Shown: positions 26,242-33,262 of the stretch, in pieces | Layout of the letters: every line of letters begins with the position of its first letter | Numbering within the stretch: position 1 is the stretch's first letter | NCBI GenBank assembly: GCA_028277885.1 | Contig: JANQFK010000009.1 | Coordinates: forward strand, 1-53,085 | DNA length: 53,085 bases | Source: Myxococcota bacterium | GTDB lineage: Bacteria > Myxococcota_A > UBA9160 > UBA6930 | Direction: 5' to 3' | Translations under genes and position numbers: made by a program | The notes under the pieces: model-generated | Seen by the model: only the letters and a program-made list of their open reading frames with translations | Told to the model about the DNA's origin: nothing | Database searches by the model: none

Positions 26242-26717
26242 GCCAGACCCCGCCGCCGGTCGCGTCCGTGATCGCCCAGCGCCTGGGCTTCTCCAGCTCC
26301 GTGCACGGCGTCGCGCTGGGAGCGGCCGCCCTGGTGGCCGGCCCGCTGCTCGAGCGCCTCGAGACGCTGCCCACGGCCGCGCTGCTCGCGCTCGCCCTCG
26401 CCCTGGTGCTGGTCGGCCGCTTCGGCGGCGTGGGCCACCGGGTCCCCACCGAGCCGGGACGCGAGGTGCGCCGCGGCCTGCGACGCTGGATCACCGCCGG
26501 CCTGGCGGCCGCCGGCGTCGGCTACACCGGCACCGCCTGGGAGCCACGCCACGAAGAGGTCGAGTACTGCGCGCCGGCCACGGGCAGCTGCGAGACGTGC
26601 CGCGTGGTGGCGCGGGTCGAGCGCATCCCGGGCGACTGGATCGAGCTCCTCGAGTGCCCCGGCCTCGGCGCGCGGATGCGCGGCGTCGCGCCGCCGGCGC
26701 CGGCGGACGCGCCGTGA
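26238..26717 (+). CDS. Holin-like membrane protein
   Basis: 159 residues, ATG overlapping the endolysin stop. Hydrophobic segments at about residues 22-38 and 46-62, then a basic stretch and a weaker third segment near 88-102, followed by a soluble C-terminal part with Cys-x(6)-Cys-x-x-Cys. Position between endolysin and DUF1353 makes it the best holin or holin-related candidate. The long Cys-containing tail is unusual for a holin, so a spanin-like or antiholin role is also possible. Confidence 0.6.
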   Translation: MSQTPPPVASVIAQRLGFSSSVHGVALGAAALVAGPLLERLETLPTAALLALALALVLVGRFGGVGHRVPTEPGREVRRGLRRWITAGLAAAGVGYTGTAWEPRHEEVEYCAPATGSCETCRVVARVERIPGDWIELLECPGLGARMRGVAPPAPADAP

Positions 26718-27292
26718 CGACGGCGCGCGTCGTCGGCGAGCGCCTCAACGCCAGCCGCCTCGACGGCGGCCAGCGCATCCTCGAGCGCGACCTGGTGATC
26801 GATCTCGGCGAGCCCCTCGACATCGACCACGACGCCTACGCGGACTTCCACCTCGACGAGGGCCGCTTCACGCTGATCACCGTGCCGCGCGGCTTCGTCA
26901 CCGACTTCAGCTCCGTGCCCTGGTGGGCGCCCTACCGGTTCGACGAGGTGGACCTGGCGGGCACCTGCCACGACCTCGCCTACCGGGTGGGCGTGCCGCT
27001 CGGGCCGGCCGACCGCATCTGGTGGCTCCTCGCGCGCTCGCCGGGCAAGCCGCCGGGGCCGGCGCCTCGAGGCGCCGGCGCCCGGCTCCGCGCGTGGGGG
27101 CGGCGCCTGGCGGGCCGCAACGGCCTGAAGCACGTCGGCCCCGTGCGCGGCTTCGCGGGGTGGCTCGCGCTGCGCATCTTCGGCCGCTTCGTGAAGAGCC
27201 ACACCGGCCACGCCCTGCGCCACCCGAAGCTGGGGTGGACCGGCGGCCTGGTCACGCCGCCGATCGCCGAAGTACCGCCGCCGCCGCCCTGA
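26714..27292 (+). CDS. DUF1353 family protein
   Basis: 192 residues from a GTG overlapping the previous stop. It contains the DUF1353 signature: Val-Pro-x-Gly-Phe-x-Thr-Asp-Phe-Ser-Ser-Val-Pro followed by a Cys-His-Asp-Leu-Ala-Tyr segment. DUF1353 genes are frequent near lysis genes of tailed phages, but their function is unknown. The C-terminus is Pro-rich and ends in five prolines. It is the last gene of the rightward late run before a small opposing gene. Confidence 0.88.
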   Translation: MTTARVVGERLNASRLDGGQRILERDLVIDLGEPLDIDHDAYADFHLDEGRFTLITVPRGFVTDFSSVPWWAPYRFDEVDLAGTCHDLAYRVGVPLGPADRIWWLLARSPGKPPGPAPRGAGARLRAWGRRLAGRNGLKHVGPVRGFAGWLALRIFGRFVKSHTGHALRHPKLGWTGGLVTPPIAEVPPPPP

Positions 27293-27293
27293 A

Positions 27294-27335
27294 GGCCGCC
27301 GCGCGCCTGGGGGGCTCGAAGCGCGCGCGACGGCC
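27294..27335. terminator. Possible bidirectional hairpin between converging genes
   Basis: GGCCG plus GCGCGC on the left pair with GCGCGC plus CGGCC on the right, separated by small internal bulges and a 14-base loop. It sits between the DUF1353 gene and the opposing gene at 27354-27530. There is no T tract, so a classical intrinsic terminator is not certain. Confidence 0.3.
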
Positions 27336-27353
27336 GGGGGGGGAACAGGGCCG

Positions 27354-27530
27354 CTAGCGGCTCCGCCGCCGGGCCATCACCAGGCGCTCGCTGGCGTCCG
27401 GCTCGCGACGACCCAGGACCTGGAGCAGCAGGGCGTCGCAGCGCGGGCATCGGAGCCGGCGGTGCGGGCGGTGAAGCAGCCAGCGGAAGAACCAGCCGCA
27501 GGCGGGCGGAGTCGGGCGGGCGGTGCGCAT
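27354..27530 (-). CDS. Small basic CxxC protein, opposite strand
   Basis: 58 residues; ATG at 27530 (reading left) with AGAGG 8 bases upstream and a TAG at 27354. Composition is protein-like: an aromatic Trp-Phe-Phe-Arg-Trp patch, an Arg/His stretch, then Cys-Pro-Arg-Cys with a following Leu-rich helix, as in a half zinc ribbon. It is the only leftward gene between the rightward lysis genes and the gpZ-like gene. It may be a late regulator or a small inhibitor. Function unknown. Confidence 0.6.
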   Translation of the reverse strand: MRTARPTPPACGWFFRWLLHRPHRRLRCPRCDALLLQVLGRREPDASERLVMARRRSR

Positions 27531-27896
27531 CGGGTGGACCTCTCGTGGGGGGAGGTTGCGCGGTGTGGGCCGGCACCATCGCCCGCGGGGTCGCCGCGGT
27601 CAACGCGGGGGGGTCCCCTCACCACAAAACCCCTCGCATATTGTTCCCACTCCGCCGCGCCGAGCGCCCCAAGCCCGCGGGATCGCAGCGAAACCGCTCG
27701 GGGGATTCTTCCCCAGATCCAGGCCGGCTTGCCCCGGCGCGCGGTCTACCCGACGCTCGGGGCCTCAACAGCGACGGCCGTGCGCGGCCGAAGCGGCGGA
27801 GAGGCCCAACGGGCGGGCCTCTCGGTGTGCAGGGGCGCCTCGGGGGGCTCACGCGGGCATGTCGGGTCCCCGGGGCGCCCTTCTCCCGGGGACGTC
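27531..27896. promoter_or_regulatory. Intergenic control region between divergent genes
   Basis: Without a supported gene for 366 bases. It separates the leftward 27354-27530 gene from the rightward gpZ-like gene. It holds a locally AT-richer stretch near 27626-27655 in otherwise very GC-rich DNA, where promoters for either direction could lie, and a perfect hairpin at 27799-27823. Reading frames crossing it look like non-coding GC-rich translation. Confidence 0.45.
27799..27823 (+). promoter_or_regulatory. Perfect 9-bp hairpin upstream of gpZ-like gene
   Basis: GAGAGGCCC and GGGCCTCTC are perfect inverse complements around a 7-base loop. It ends 73 bases before the GTG at 27897. No T run follows, so an RNA structure, protein-binding site or leader attenuator is as likely as a terminator. 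Confidence 0.5.
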
Positions 27897-28529
27897 GTGC
27901 CGCTCGCGATCTCGGCCAACTTCGACGACCTGCGCTTCCGGCTGCGCCGCTTCGAACGGGACCAGCTCCCCTTCGCCATCGCCGTGACCCTCACGCGCAC
28001 CGCCCAGGCGGCCCAGCGAGAGGTCCGCGACGAGCTGCTCGAGGAGCGCTTCACCCTGCGCAACCGCTGGGTCCAAGGCGGCATCCGCATCCGCGCGGCC
28101 CGGAAGCGCCACCTCGAGGCGGCGGTGTTCTCCCGCGACGACTTCATGACCCTCCACGAGACCGGCGGCGTGAAGCGGCCACGCGGCGGCGGCTTCGTGG
28201 CCGTGCCCCAGCAAGCCGTCCCGCGCACCGGGCGCGGGCTGATCCGCCGCCGCGCCCGGCCGCGGGCGCTCGACGTCGGCGGGGACCGGGCGTTCTTCGC
28301 GGAGCTGGAGGACTCGGGGAAGCCCGCCATCTTCGCCCTGGTGGGCCGCGGCCGCGCCGCCCGGCCGCGCCTCTTCTACGTCCTCGAGGACGAGGTCGAG
28401 ATCGAGGCGCGCTTTGGCTTCGTGCCCCGGGTGCTGCGCGTGGCCCGGACCAAGCTGCAGCCTCAGTTCGAGCGAGCCTTCGCGGAGGCCCTCGCTTCCG
28501 CCCGCGCCCGCCCGCGGCGCCGCGGCTAG
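27897..28529 (+). CDS. gpZ-like tail completion/minor tail protein
   Basis: 210 residues from a GTG. The N-terminus is one long helix with Thr-Arg-Thr-Ala-Gln-Ala-Ala, then an Arg-rich part with Phe-Thr-Leu-Arg-Asn-Arg-Trp, a His-Glu-Thr-Gly-Gly turn, and a C-terminal helix after a beta hairpin. This is the pattern of the lambda gpZ family of tail completion proteins (lambda gpZ 192 residues). In lambda, Z lies between FII and U; here that place is empty and this gene sits after the lysis genes. A looser relation to other minor tail proteins is possible. Confidence 0.65.
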   Translation: MPLAISANFDDLRFRLRRFERDQLPFAIAVTLTRTAQAAQREVRDELLEERFTLRNRWVQGGIRIRAARKRHLEAAVFSRDDFMTLHETGGVKRPRGGGFVAVPQQAVPRTGRGLIRRRARPRALDVGGDRAFFAELEDSGKPAIFALVGRGRAARPRLFYVLEDEVEIEARFGFVPRVLRVARTKLQPQFERAFAEALASARARPRRRG

Positions 28530-28834
28530 CCCTGCTACGCTGCCGACGGGTTCGCACTAGAGCCTAGGAGGGGGGCCCCGGGTCGCATCGCTGCGTTTCT
28601 CCCCGGGTCCGCGCAGCCGGTTTTGTCGGGTTCGCCTCGGGTGGCGTGGCCCGCAGGCCGGTTGCGCCCCCCTCCGTCGCCCGGTGTCGGGTTCTGTCGG
28701 GCCCGGGCGTGGCAACTTCCGCTGCGCTGCCGCGGAGTTGAGGGGGTTCTGTCGGGCGGGGGCCGCGCCTACTACCACCACTACCTTCTAGAGCGAAGAC
28801 CCTGCAGAGGAGCCGGAAGGCCGACACAACTCGG
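28530..28834. promoter_or_regulatory. Gene-free region with TGTCGGG repeats
   Basis: The 305 bases between the gpZ-like gene and the membrane-protein gene hold no supported reading frame. Three copies of GGTTYTGTCGGG start at 28619, 28690 and 28745, and an extra TGTCGGG lies at 28685. A purine-rich CTAGGAGGGGGG lies at about 28561, and an AT-richer CCACTACCTTCTAGAG stretch precedes the next gene. This looks like a regulatory or replication-related region. Confidence 0.5.
28619..28756 (+). repeat. Direct repeats GGTTYTGTCGGG (3 copies) plus one TGTCGGG
   Basis: GGTTTTGTCGGG at 28619-28630, GGTTCTGTCGGG at 28690-28701 and GGTTCTGTCGGG at 28745-28756, all in the same orientation, plus TGTCGGG at 28685-28691. 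Start-to-start spacings are 71 and 55 bases. Sites like these serve as operators, ParB sites or iterons. A ParB-like protein is encoded nearby at 29705-31480 (link is inference). Confidence 0.55.
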
Positions 28835-29191
28835 GTGCTGGCGCGCGGGCCCGCGGATCGCGAGGATGGCGGGCACCCCCTCTTCCCCGCCTTGCCGAAG
28901 GGCCTGCCCGCCGTGCTCGACGACCACGCTCCGAAGCTCAGCGAGCTGCTCGACCGCCTGTCGCCCGATCCCACCGTGCCCTACGTGGAGCGGCACGTCC
29001 TGGGCGTGGTGCTCGACGAGCAGGACCGGCGCAGCGACGCGCGCTTTGAGCTGCTCGCGGCCGACTTCCGCCGCCTGTCGCGCACCGTGAAGGCGATTCT
29101 TTCGGTGGCCGGCGCGGCCAACATGCTGTTCCTGGCGTGGCTCGCCCAGCAGCTGCTCGGCGGCATCGCCGGCGGCGCGCCGGCGCCCTAG
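28835..29191 (+). CDS. Small membrane-anchored protein
   Basis: 118 residues from a GTG. The first 70 residues are soluble and acidic, with a helix containing Leu-Ser-Glu-Leu-Leu. Then comes a basic Arg-Leu-Ser-Arg segment and one hydrophobic helix at about 88-112, ending in Gly-Gly-Ala-Pro. C-terminal anchor topology fits antiholin, superinfection-exclusion or envelope proteins. Its TAG at 29189-29191 overlaps the TAG of the converging gene on the other strand, within CTAG. Confidence 0.6.
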   Translation: MLARGPADREDGGHPLFPALPKGLPAVLDDHAPKLSELLDRLSPDPTVPYVERHVLGVVLDEQDRRSDARFELLAADFRRLSRTVKAILSVAGAANMLFLAWLAQQLLGGIAGGAPAP

Positions 29192-29445
29192 CTCAGGCCG
29201 TCGGCGGCCGCGCGCTCGGCGGCAAGGCGGTTGCGGCAGTGCCCGCACCAGAGCGCCAGCTCCGGGCCGTGGTCGAGGATGTCGGCGTCGTGGATGAGCC
29301 GGTGCTCGCCGCAGCCCGGGCACGGCCACAGCCCCGCCGTCAACGCCGGGCTCCACTCGCGCACCAAGACGCCCTCGTCGTCCTCGGGGATCTCGTAGCG
29401 GAGCGCCGGGTGCGCCTTCGTGGGCGTCGGGCCCGGGCGGCTCAC
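29188..29445 (-). CDS. Small zinc-ribbon protein
   Basis: 85 residues from the GTG at 29445, which overlaps the stop of the gene before it in this operon. It has Cys-Pro-Gly-Cys and Cys-Gly-His-Cys separated by about 30 residues, a zinc-ribbon pattern, with an acidic linker and Trp-Pro before the first pair. Last gene of the leftward operon. It may bind DNA or RNA, or act as a host-protein modifier. Confidence 0.75.
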   Translation of the reverse strand: MSRPGPTPTKAHPALRYEIPEDDEGVLVREWSPALTAGLWPCPGCGEHRLIHDADILDHGPELALWCGHCRNRLAAERAAADGLS

Positions 29446-29708
29446 GACGCGCGCTCGGGCGGCCGGCGGGAGAAGCGCCCCGGCTCGGGACAGGTCGAGA
29501 AGTGGCTCACGAAGAAGGCCTCCACCGGCTCGGCGATGGGCTCGCCCGCCAGGTCGAGCTGGACGCGGTAGACCTGGCGCGCCGGGCTGGCGTCCAGGGG
29601 GATGAAGCGGCCACGGGGGCCGCGGACGAACAGAAGGGGGGCCCCGCAGGCTTCGCAGGGCCTCCCGTTCCGTTCCTTCAGGGCCTCGAGGTCGAGACCG
29701 CCGCTCAC
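29442..29708 (-). CDS. Small CxxC protein
   Basis: 88 residues from the GTG at 29708, overlapping the stop of the ParB-like gene. Cys-Glu-Ala-Cys near residue 18 and a His-Phe-Ser-Thr-Cys-Pro segment near residue 69 could together hold zinc. The middle has an Arg-Gly-Arg-Phe-Ile-Pro-Leu-Asp strand common in small phage zinc proteins. Function unknown. Coupled at both ends by 4-base overlaps. Confidence 0.75.
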   Translation of the reverse strand: MSGGLDLEALKERNGRPCEACGAPLLFVRGPRGRFIPLDASPARQVYRVQLDLAGEPIAEPVEAFFVSHFSTCPEPGRFSRRPPERAS

Positions 29709-31480
29709 CGCGTGCGCCGCCGCGCGGCCTTCTTCTTCCGCTTCGACCGCGGCCCGCCGCCGGCCACCTTGCGCACCCGGGGCGTCGCGGCCTTGCGCGC
29801 GCGCTTCTTGCGGACGGCCTTCTTCTTCGAGGCCTTCTTCTTGCCCCGCGCTCGCTCCAGCCGCCGCACCCGCGCGCGCAGATCGCGCGCCACCGCCGCG
29901 GTGTCGATGCCGAAGGCCTCACCGATCGTCTTCGCCCGCGCGCCGCGGCCGGTCCCGTCGAGGCCGCGGCCGAGGAGCAGCTCGGCGCCCAGGCCGAGCA
30001 GCTCGGCGGCGGTGCGCTCCGAGGCGCGGGCGTAGCGGCGCACCTGATCCTTGTAGTCGTTCGGCACGCGGTGGCCCTTGCGCTTCTTCTGCAGCCAGCC
30101 ACGCCGCTGCACGATGCCCTTCGCGATGTCGGCCCACACCTCGTCGATCAGCCCCACCACCAGGACCTGGAGGACCGGCACGCTGCCGAACGCGCCGGTG
30201 CGGGCCCGCTGGACCTTCGCCGCCACCGCGTCGGCCAGCGCGCCGGCCTCGTGGAGGCGGTAGCGCCGGCGCTTCTCGATCGAGGTTCGCGCGCTGCCCG
30301 TCGAGCGCGAGCTCCCGGTGCCCGCCGCGGGCGCCGTGCGGCGCAGGATCTTCTTGCGCTTCAGCTCGGCCTCGACCGTGGGCGTCGCGACCAGGCGCCG
30401 CAGCTGCCCCGTCTTCGGCTCGACGGCGACGACGACGTGCGCGTCGACCAGCCGGCGGCCGAGGACCTGGGCGTGGCTCCGCTCGCGGCCGCTCCGCGGG
30501 GTCCAGGCCTCGTAGCACTCCGCCTCGACGTCGGTCCAGTTCTTGCCGCGCTGCCCGTGCTGGACCTCCTTCAGTGCGCGCTTGGCGGCGTCGCCCTCGA
30601 GGATCTCGCCGCCGCGCTCCCGCACCTGGGCGATCAGCCGCTCGCCGTGGGCCTTCGTCTTCGCCCCCCAGCAGTTGACGTCGAGGCAGCGCCCGCCCTC
30701 GCCCTTGGCGTCGAACAGGGCGCCCTGCTGCGCCGTGTTCTTCGGGCAGGCGCCGCAGGCGGGAGCGCGCTTCAGAAGGGTCGCGTCCGTCGTGTCAAAC
30801 GGCGCCTTCGCCACCTCGCGCGTGAGGTCCTCGAGGGCCCGGTCGATGTAGGCGACCGAGACCGGGCCGTCGCCCTTGTAGTGGTGGGCAAAGACCCGCT
30901 TCAGGGCCTCGCGCTGGAGCTGCGGGTCGCCGCACCGCGCGATGCGCAGCGCCCCCCCGACACCGAGATCCCCAGCCGCGAACCGCTTCACGCCCTCCGG
31001 CACCAGGCGCGCGAGCGCGAGCCGCTTGTACACCGTCGCGGTCGACTGCCCCACGCGCTCGGCGATCTGCTCGGGCGAGAGCCCGTGCTCGTGGGCCAGG
31101 GTGGCGTAGCCCTTGGCCTGGGCCAGAGGCGACGGGTCCTCGCGCTGCTCGTTCTCCTGGAGCTGCGCGGCGAGGACCTCGGCGTCTTCCCAGGCCCGGA
31201 CGATCGCGGGGATGGTGGCGCTCTTCGCGTCACCGGCCGCCTTCAGGGCGGCGCCAAACCGCCGGTGGCCGAAGATGATCTCGAACCGGCCGCCCTTGGC
31301 GCGCACGATGATGGGCTGCAGGACGCCGTTTTCGCGCACCGAGTCCACCATCGACTGCCCCGGGTCCTCGTGGCGACCGGGCTCGGGGTCGAGCGGGCTC
31401 GGGTCGAGCTGGGCGAGGGGCAGCGCGCGCACTGCCTCGGAGGCCTGGAAGCCGTCAGTCTGCTGCTGTCTGTCGTTCAT
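29705..31480 (-). CDS. ParB/KorB-like DNA-binding protein with Cys cluster and Lys/Arg tail
   Basis: 591 residues, ATG at 31480 after AGGAG. Residues about 20-110 are the ParB/Srx N-domain, with Gly-His-Arg-Arg-Phe in box II and a Glu-Asn-Glu-Gln-Arg-Glu-Asp box. Residues 125-190 hold the KorB-type helix-turn-helix. A Cys cluster near 245-275 (Cys-x-x-Cys-Pro, then Cys-x(4)-Cys) resembles plasmid and phage ParB-like regulators. The last 45 residues are a Lys/Arg-rich, histone-H1-like tail. No ParA gene is nearby. It may act in partition, early transcription control or genome condensation. Confidence 0.85.
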   Translation of the reverse strand: MNDRQQQTDGFQASEAVRALPLAQLDPSPLDPEPGRHEDPGQSMVDSVRENGVLQPIIVRAKGGRFEIIFGHRRFGAALKAAGDAKSATIPAIVRAWEDAEVLAAQLQENEQREDPSPLAQAKGYATLAHEHGLSPEQIAERVGQSTATVYKRLALARLVPEGVKRFAAGDLGVGGALRIARCGDPQLQREALKRVFAHHYKGDGPVSVAYIDRALEDLTREVAKAPFDTTDATLLKRAPACGACPKNTAQQGALFDAKGEGGRCLDVNCWGAKTKAHGERLIAQVRERGGEILEGDAAKRALKEVQHGQRGKNWTDVEAECYEAWTPRSGRERSHAQVLGRRLVDAHVVVAVEPKTGQLRRLVATPTVEAELKRKKILRRTAPAAGTGSSRSTGSARTSIEKRRRYRLHEAGALADAVAAKVQRARTGAFGSVPVLQVLVVGLIDEVWADIAKGIVQRRGWLQKKRKGHRVPNDYKDQVRRYARASERTAAELLGLGAELLLGRGLDGTGRGARAKTIGEAFGIDTAAVARDLRARVRRLERARGKKKASKKKAVRKKRARKAATPRVRKVAGGGPRSKRKKKAARRRTR

Positions 31481-31551
31481 CGGAAGTCACTCCTCTCGGG
31501 TGGCGTGGACGCCCGGGACCCCGGTGGCCCCGACCGACCCGCCCGCAGGGG

Positions 31552-31923
31552 TCAGCGGGAGCCGCGCCGGCGTCGGCGCGGCGAGATCTCGGCGTGGCGG
31601 AGCACGCGCTCGGGGAAGCGGCCAAGGCGCGCCACGGTCGCGGGCGGCAGTCCCAGCAGCTCGCCGCACGCCTTCGCGTGCTGGGCGAGGCGGCGCCGGC
31701 GCTGGCGCCAGTAGTGCCAGCGTTCGCGGCGCTCGGCGATCGTCGCGGGGTAGCGCCAGCGCCAGAAGCGCCGGCGGCCGGCGCGCAGGGCCGCGTCGGC
31801 GCGGTAGCGCACCAGGTGGCGCCGGTACTGCTCGACCGCGCTCTCGTGGCGGGCCAGCGTGCGCTCGAGCTCCGCCTTCAGCTCGCGCACCGACAGTGCG
31901 TCGAGGTGGCGCGGTCCGCCCAT
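31552..31923 (-). CDS. Small Arg-rich helical protein
   Basis: 123 residues, ATG at 31923 with GGAG 10 bases upstream. A Leu/Glu helix is followed by strongly basic, Trp-rich segments (Arg-Arg-Phe-Trp-Arg-Trp and Trp-His-Tyr-Trp-Arg) and ends in Arg-Arg-Arg-Arg-Arg-Gly-Ser-Arg. It could be nucleic-acid binding. Family not recognised. Upstream of the ParB-like gene in the leftward operon. Confidence 0.65.
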   Translation of the reverse strand: MGGPRHLDALSVRELKAELERTLARHESAVEQYRRHLVRYRADAALRAGRRRFWRWRYPATIAERRERWHYWRQRRRRLAQHAKACGELLGLPPATVARLGRFPERVLRHAEISPRRRRRGSR

Positions 31924-31928
31924 GGGCC

Positions 31929-32111
31929 TTACTCCCCTTCCCGGCGCGCGCAGCGCCAGCAGCCGGGCCGCCCGCAGGGGCGGCCCTCGAGGTGATCCAC
32001 CATGCGCCGCAGCCGCGGGTCGGTCTCGCGGGCGACGGCGTCGAGCTGCTCGCGGAGGCCTTCGAACGGCCGCTGGCGAGCCTGCGCGCCGCGCCGCCCT
32101 CGGCGAGTCAC
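31929..32111 (-). CDS. Small basic protein with C-terminal Cys pair
   Basis: 60 residues; the GTG at 32111 overlaps the stop of the preceding gene and a TAA lies at 31929. Mostly helical and basic, ending with Cys-Gly-x-x-Gly-Cys-x-x-Cys-Ala. The three cysteines plus His could bind a metal. Five bases separate it from the next gene. Function unknown. Confidence 0.6.
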   Translation of the reverse strand: MTRRGRRGAQARQRPFEGLREQLDAVARETDPRLRRMVDHLEGRPCGRPGCWRCARREGE

Positions 32112-32605
32112 GACCGGATCGCCTCGGTGATGGTGCTCGCCACCAGGCAGCCGAGGCTGCCCGGGCGGTGCGGCTTCACGGCCACCGCCCCGACCGGGCA
32201 GTCGGGGTCGCCGATCACGCCGCCCTCGCCGACCAGGGCGCCCGCGCTGCGCAGGATGCGCTCCACCAGGTGGACCTGGTGGGGGTGCGCCACCAGCCGG
32301 AAGCCGCGGGCCGCGTAGCGGCGGGTCACCGGCGCCTCGGCCGTCCGGGGCCGCCGCTCGCGCCACCGGGCCTGCAGCTGCTCAACCATCCACCGCCATG
32401 CGGCCTCGTCGGCGCTTTCCGGCTGGTCGAGCCGGCCCAGGATGACGATGCTGTACACCACGCCCACCGTCACGCCGAGGGCGGCCACGCGGAGCAGGTT
32501 GTCGCCGGCGAGGTAGACCACACCGACCCCGGTGAAGATCGCGCCGACGGGCGTCGTCCAGAGCGCGAGGACCCGCCAGCTCGCCCGGCGAAGCGCACGC
32601 CTCAT
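32108..32605 (-). CDS. Two-segment membrane protein
   Basis: 165 residues from the ATG at 32605, which overlaps the preceding stop (ATGA); a GTG 12 bases earlier is the alternative. Two hydrophobic segments lie in the first 60 residues, followed by a soluble domain with Arg-Arg-Tyr-Ala-Ala-Arg-Gly-Phe and a Cys-containing beta end. An inner-membrane protein with a cytosolic domain is likely. The leftward operon setting suggests host interference or exclusion rather than virion structure (inference). Confidence 0.65.
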   Translation of the reverse strand: MRRALRRASWRVLALWTTPVGAIFTGVGVVYLAGDNLLRVAALGVTVGVVYSIVILGRLDQPESADEAAWRWMVEQLQARWRERRPRTAEAPVTRRYAARGFRLVAHPHQVHLVERILRSAGALVGEGGVIGDPDCPVGAVAVKPHRPGSLGCLVASTITEAIRS

Positions 32606-32724
32606 GGGCTCATCCACCCGGCCAGCCGCCTGCCGGCCTCGAAGCCGGCCCAGCCGGCGAGCGCGAGCGCCGCGCCGAAGACCAGCAGGATCGCCACGGC
32701 CTGGGCGTCGCCGAGGGGCCTCAT
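32602..32724 (-). CDS. Single-helix membrane mini-protein
   Basis: 40 residues. The ATG at 32724 overlaps the previous stop and its own TGA overlaps the next ATG. Residues 9-30 form one hydrophobic helix with a Gly-x-x-x-Gly-like face, then Arg-Arg. Two exact 4-base overlaps argue that it is translated. Function unknown. Confidence 0.6.
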   Translation of the reverse strand: MRPLGDAQAVAILLVFGAALALAGWAGFEAGRRLAGWMSP

Positions 32725-32999
32725 CGATCCTGGGCTCGCAGCGCCGCGCGGGCCGCGCGCTCCCGCTCCCGATAGGCGGGGTTCCGCAGCGACCGCCGCC
32801 GCGGTGGGCGCATCCCGAACGCCGCGAAGAGCACGCGCTCGCGTCGCCGAAGCCGGGCCACGCGGTCGCGGTAGTAGCGTCGGGCGTCGAGGGCCTGGCG
32901 CAGGCCCGCGGGCCGTGCGCACCGGTCGCCCTCGAGGACCCGCCGCATGCCCGGCGTCAGTGCCCGCTCGCGGGCTTCCACCGGGGCCGCGGCCGTCAC
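32721..32999 (-). CDS. Small Arg-rich helical protein
   Basis: 92 residues from a GTG at 32999 overlapping the previous stop. It is Arg/Ala-rich with a Tyr-Tyr-Arg-Asp-Arg-Val-Ala-Arg helix and a C-terminal Arg-Glu-Arg-Ala-Ala-Arg repeat. Probably nucleic-acid binding or a small adaptor. Family not recognised. Confidence 0.6.
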   Translation of the reverse strand: MTAAAPVEARERALTPGMRRVLEGDRCARPAGLRQALDARRYYRDRVARLRRRERVLFAAFGMRPPRRRSLRNPAYRERERAARAALRAQDR

Positions 33000-33262
33000 C
33001 GCTCGCGCGGCTCGCCGCCGACGAAGCGGCGCCAGAGGTCGCGCACCCGGCGGGCCATCTCGAGGCTCTCGCGGACGTCCTCAGGGAGCGCGGCGTCGCC
33101 CCCGCGGCGACCGGGTGCCCGCCGCGGGGGTTCGGCCTCAGGCGCCCTTTGCACCGCGTCGGCCGGCTCCGCCGGGCCTCGCGTCGGGGTCGCCGAGGCC
33201 GCCAGCGGTCGGCGGCGGGGCTCGCCCAAGGGCGGGGGCGGAGAGGTCTTCGCGGGCGCCAT
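32996..33262 (-). CDS. First gene of leftward operon, Pro/Arg-rich protein
   Basis: 88 residues from the ATG at 33262. A TTG start 45 bases upstream is possible but enters the AT-rich control region. The first 55 residues are Pro/Arg-rich and probably disordered. The last 35 form a helix with Glu-Asp-Val-Arg-Glu-Ser-Leu-Glu and Arg-Asp-Leu-Trp-Arg-Arg-Phe. Function unknown. The ribosome site is weak. Confidence 0.5.
   Translation of the reverse strand: MAPAKTSPPPPLGEPRRRPLAASATPTRGPAEPADAVQRAPEAEPPRRAPGRRGGDAALPEDVRESLEMARRVRDLWRRFVGGEPRER

Noticed and set aside
27377..27625. 82-codon minus-strand frame overlapping the small opposing gene
   Set aside because: Composition is poor. The frame at 27354-27530 has a better ribosome site and protein-like composition.
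28623..29090. 155-codon plus-strand frame across the TGTCGGG repeats
   Set aside because: Low-complexity Arg/Pro/Ser translation, no ribosome site. The downstream half overlaps a better frame encoding a membrane protein.
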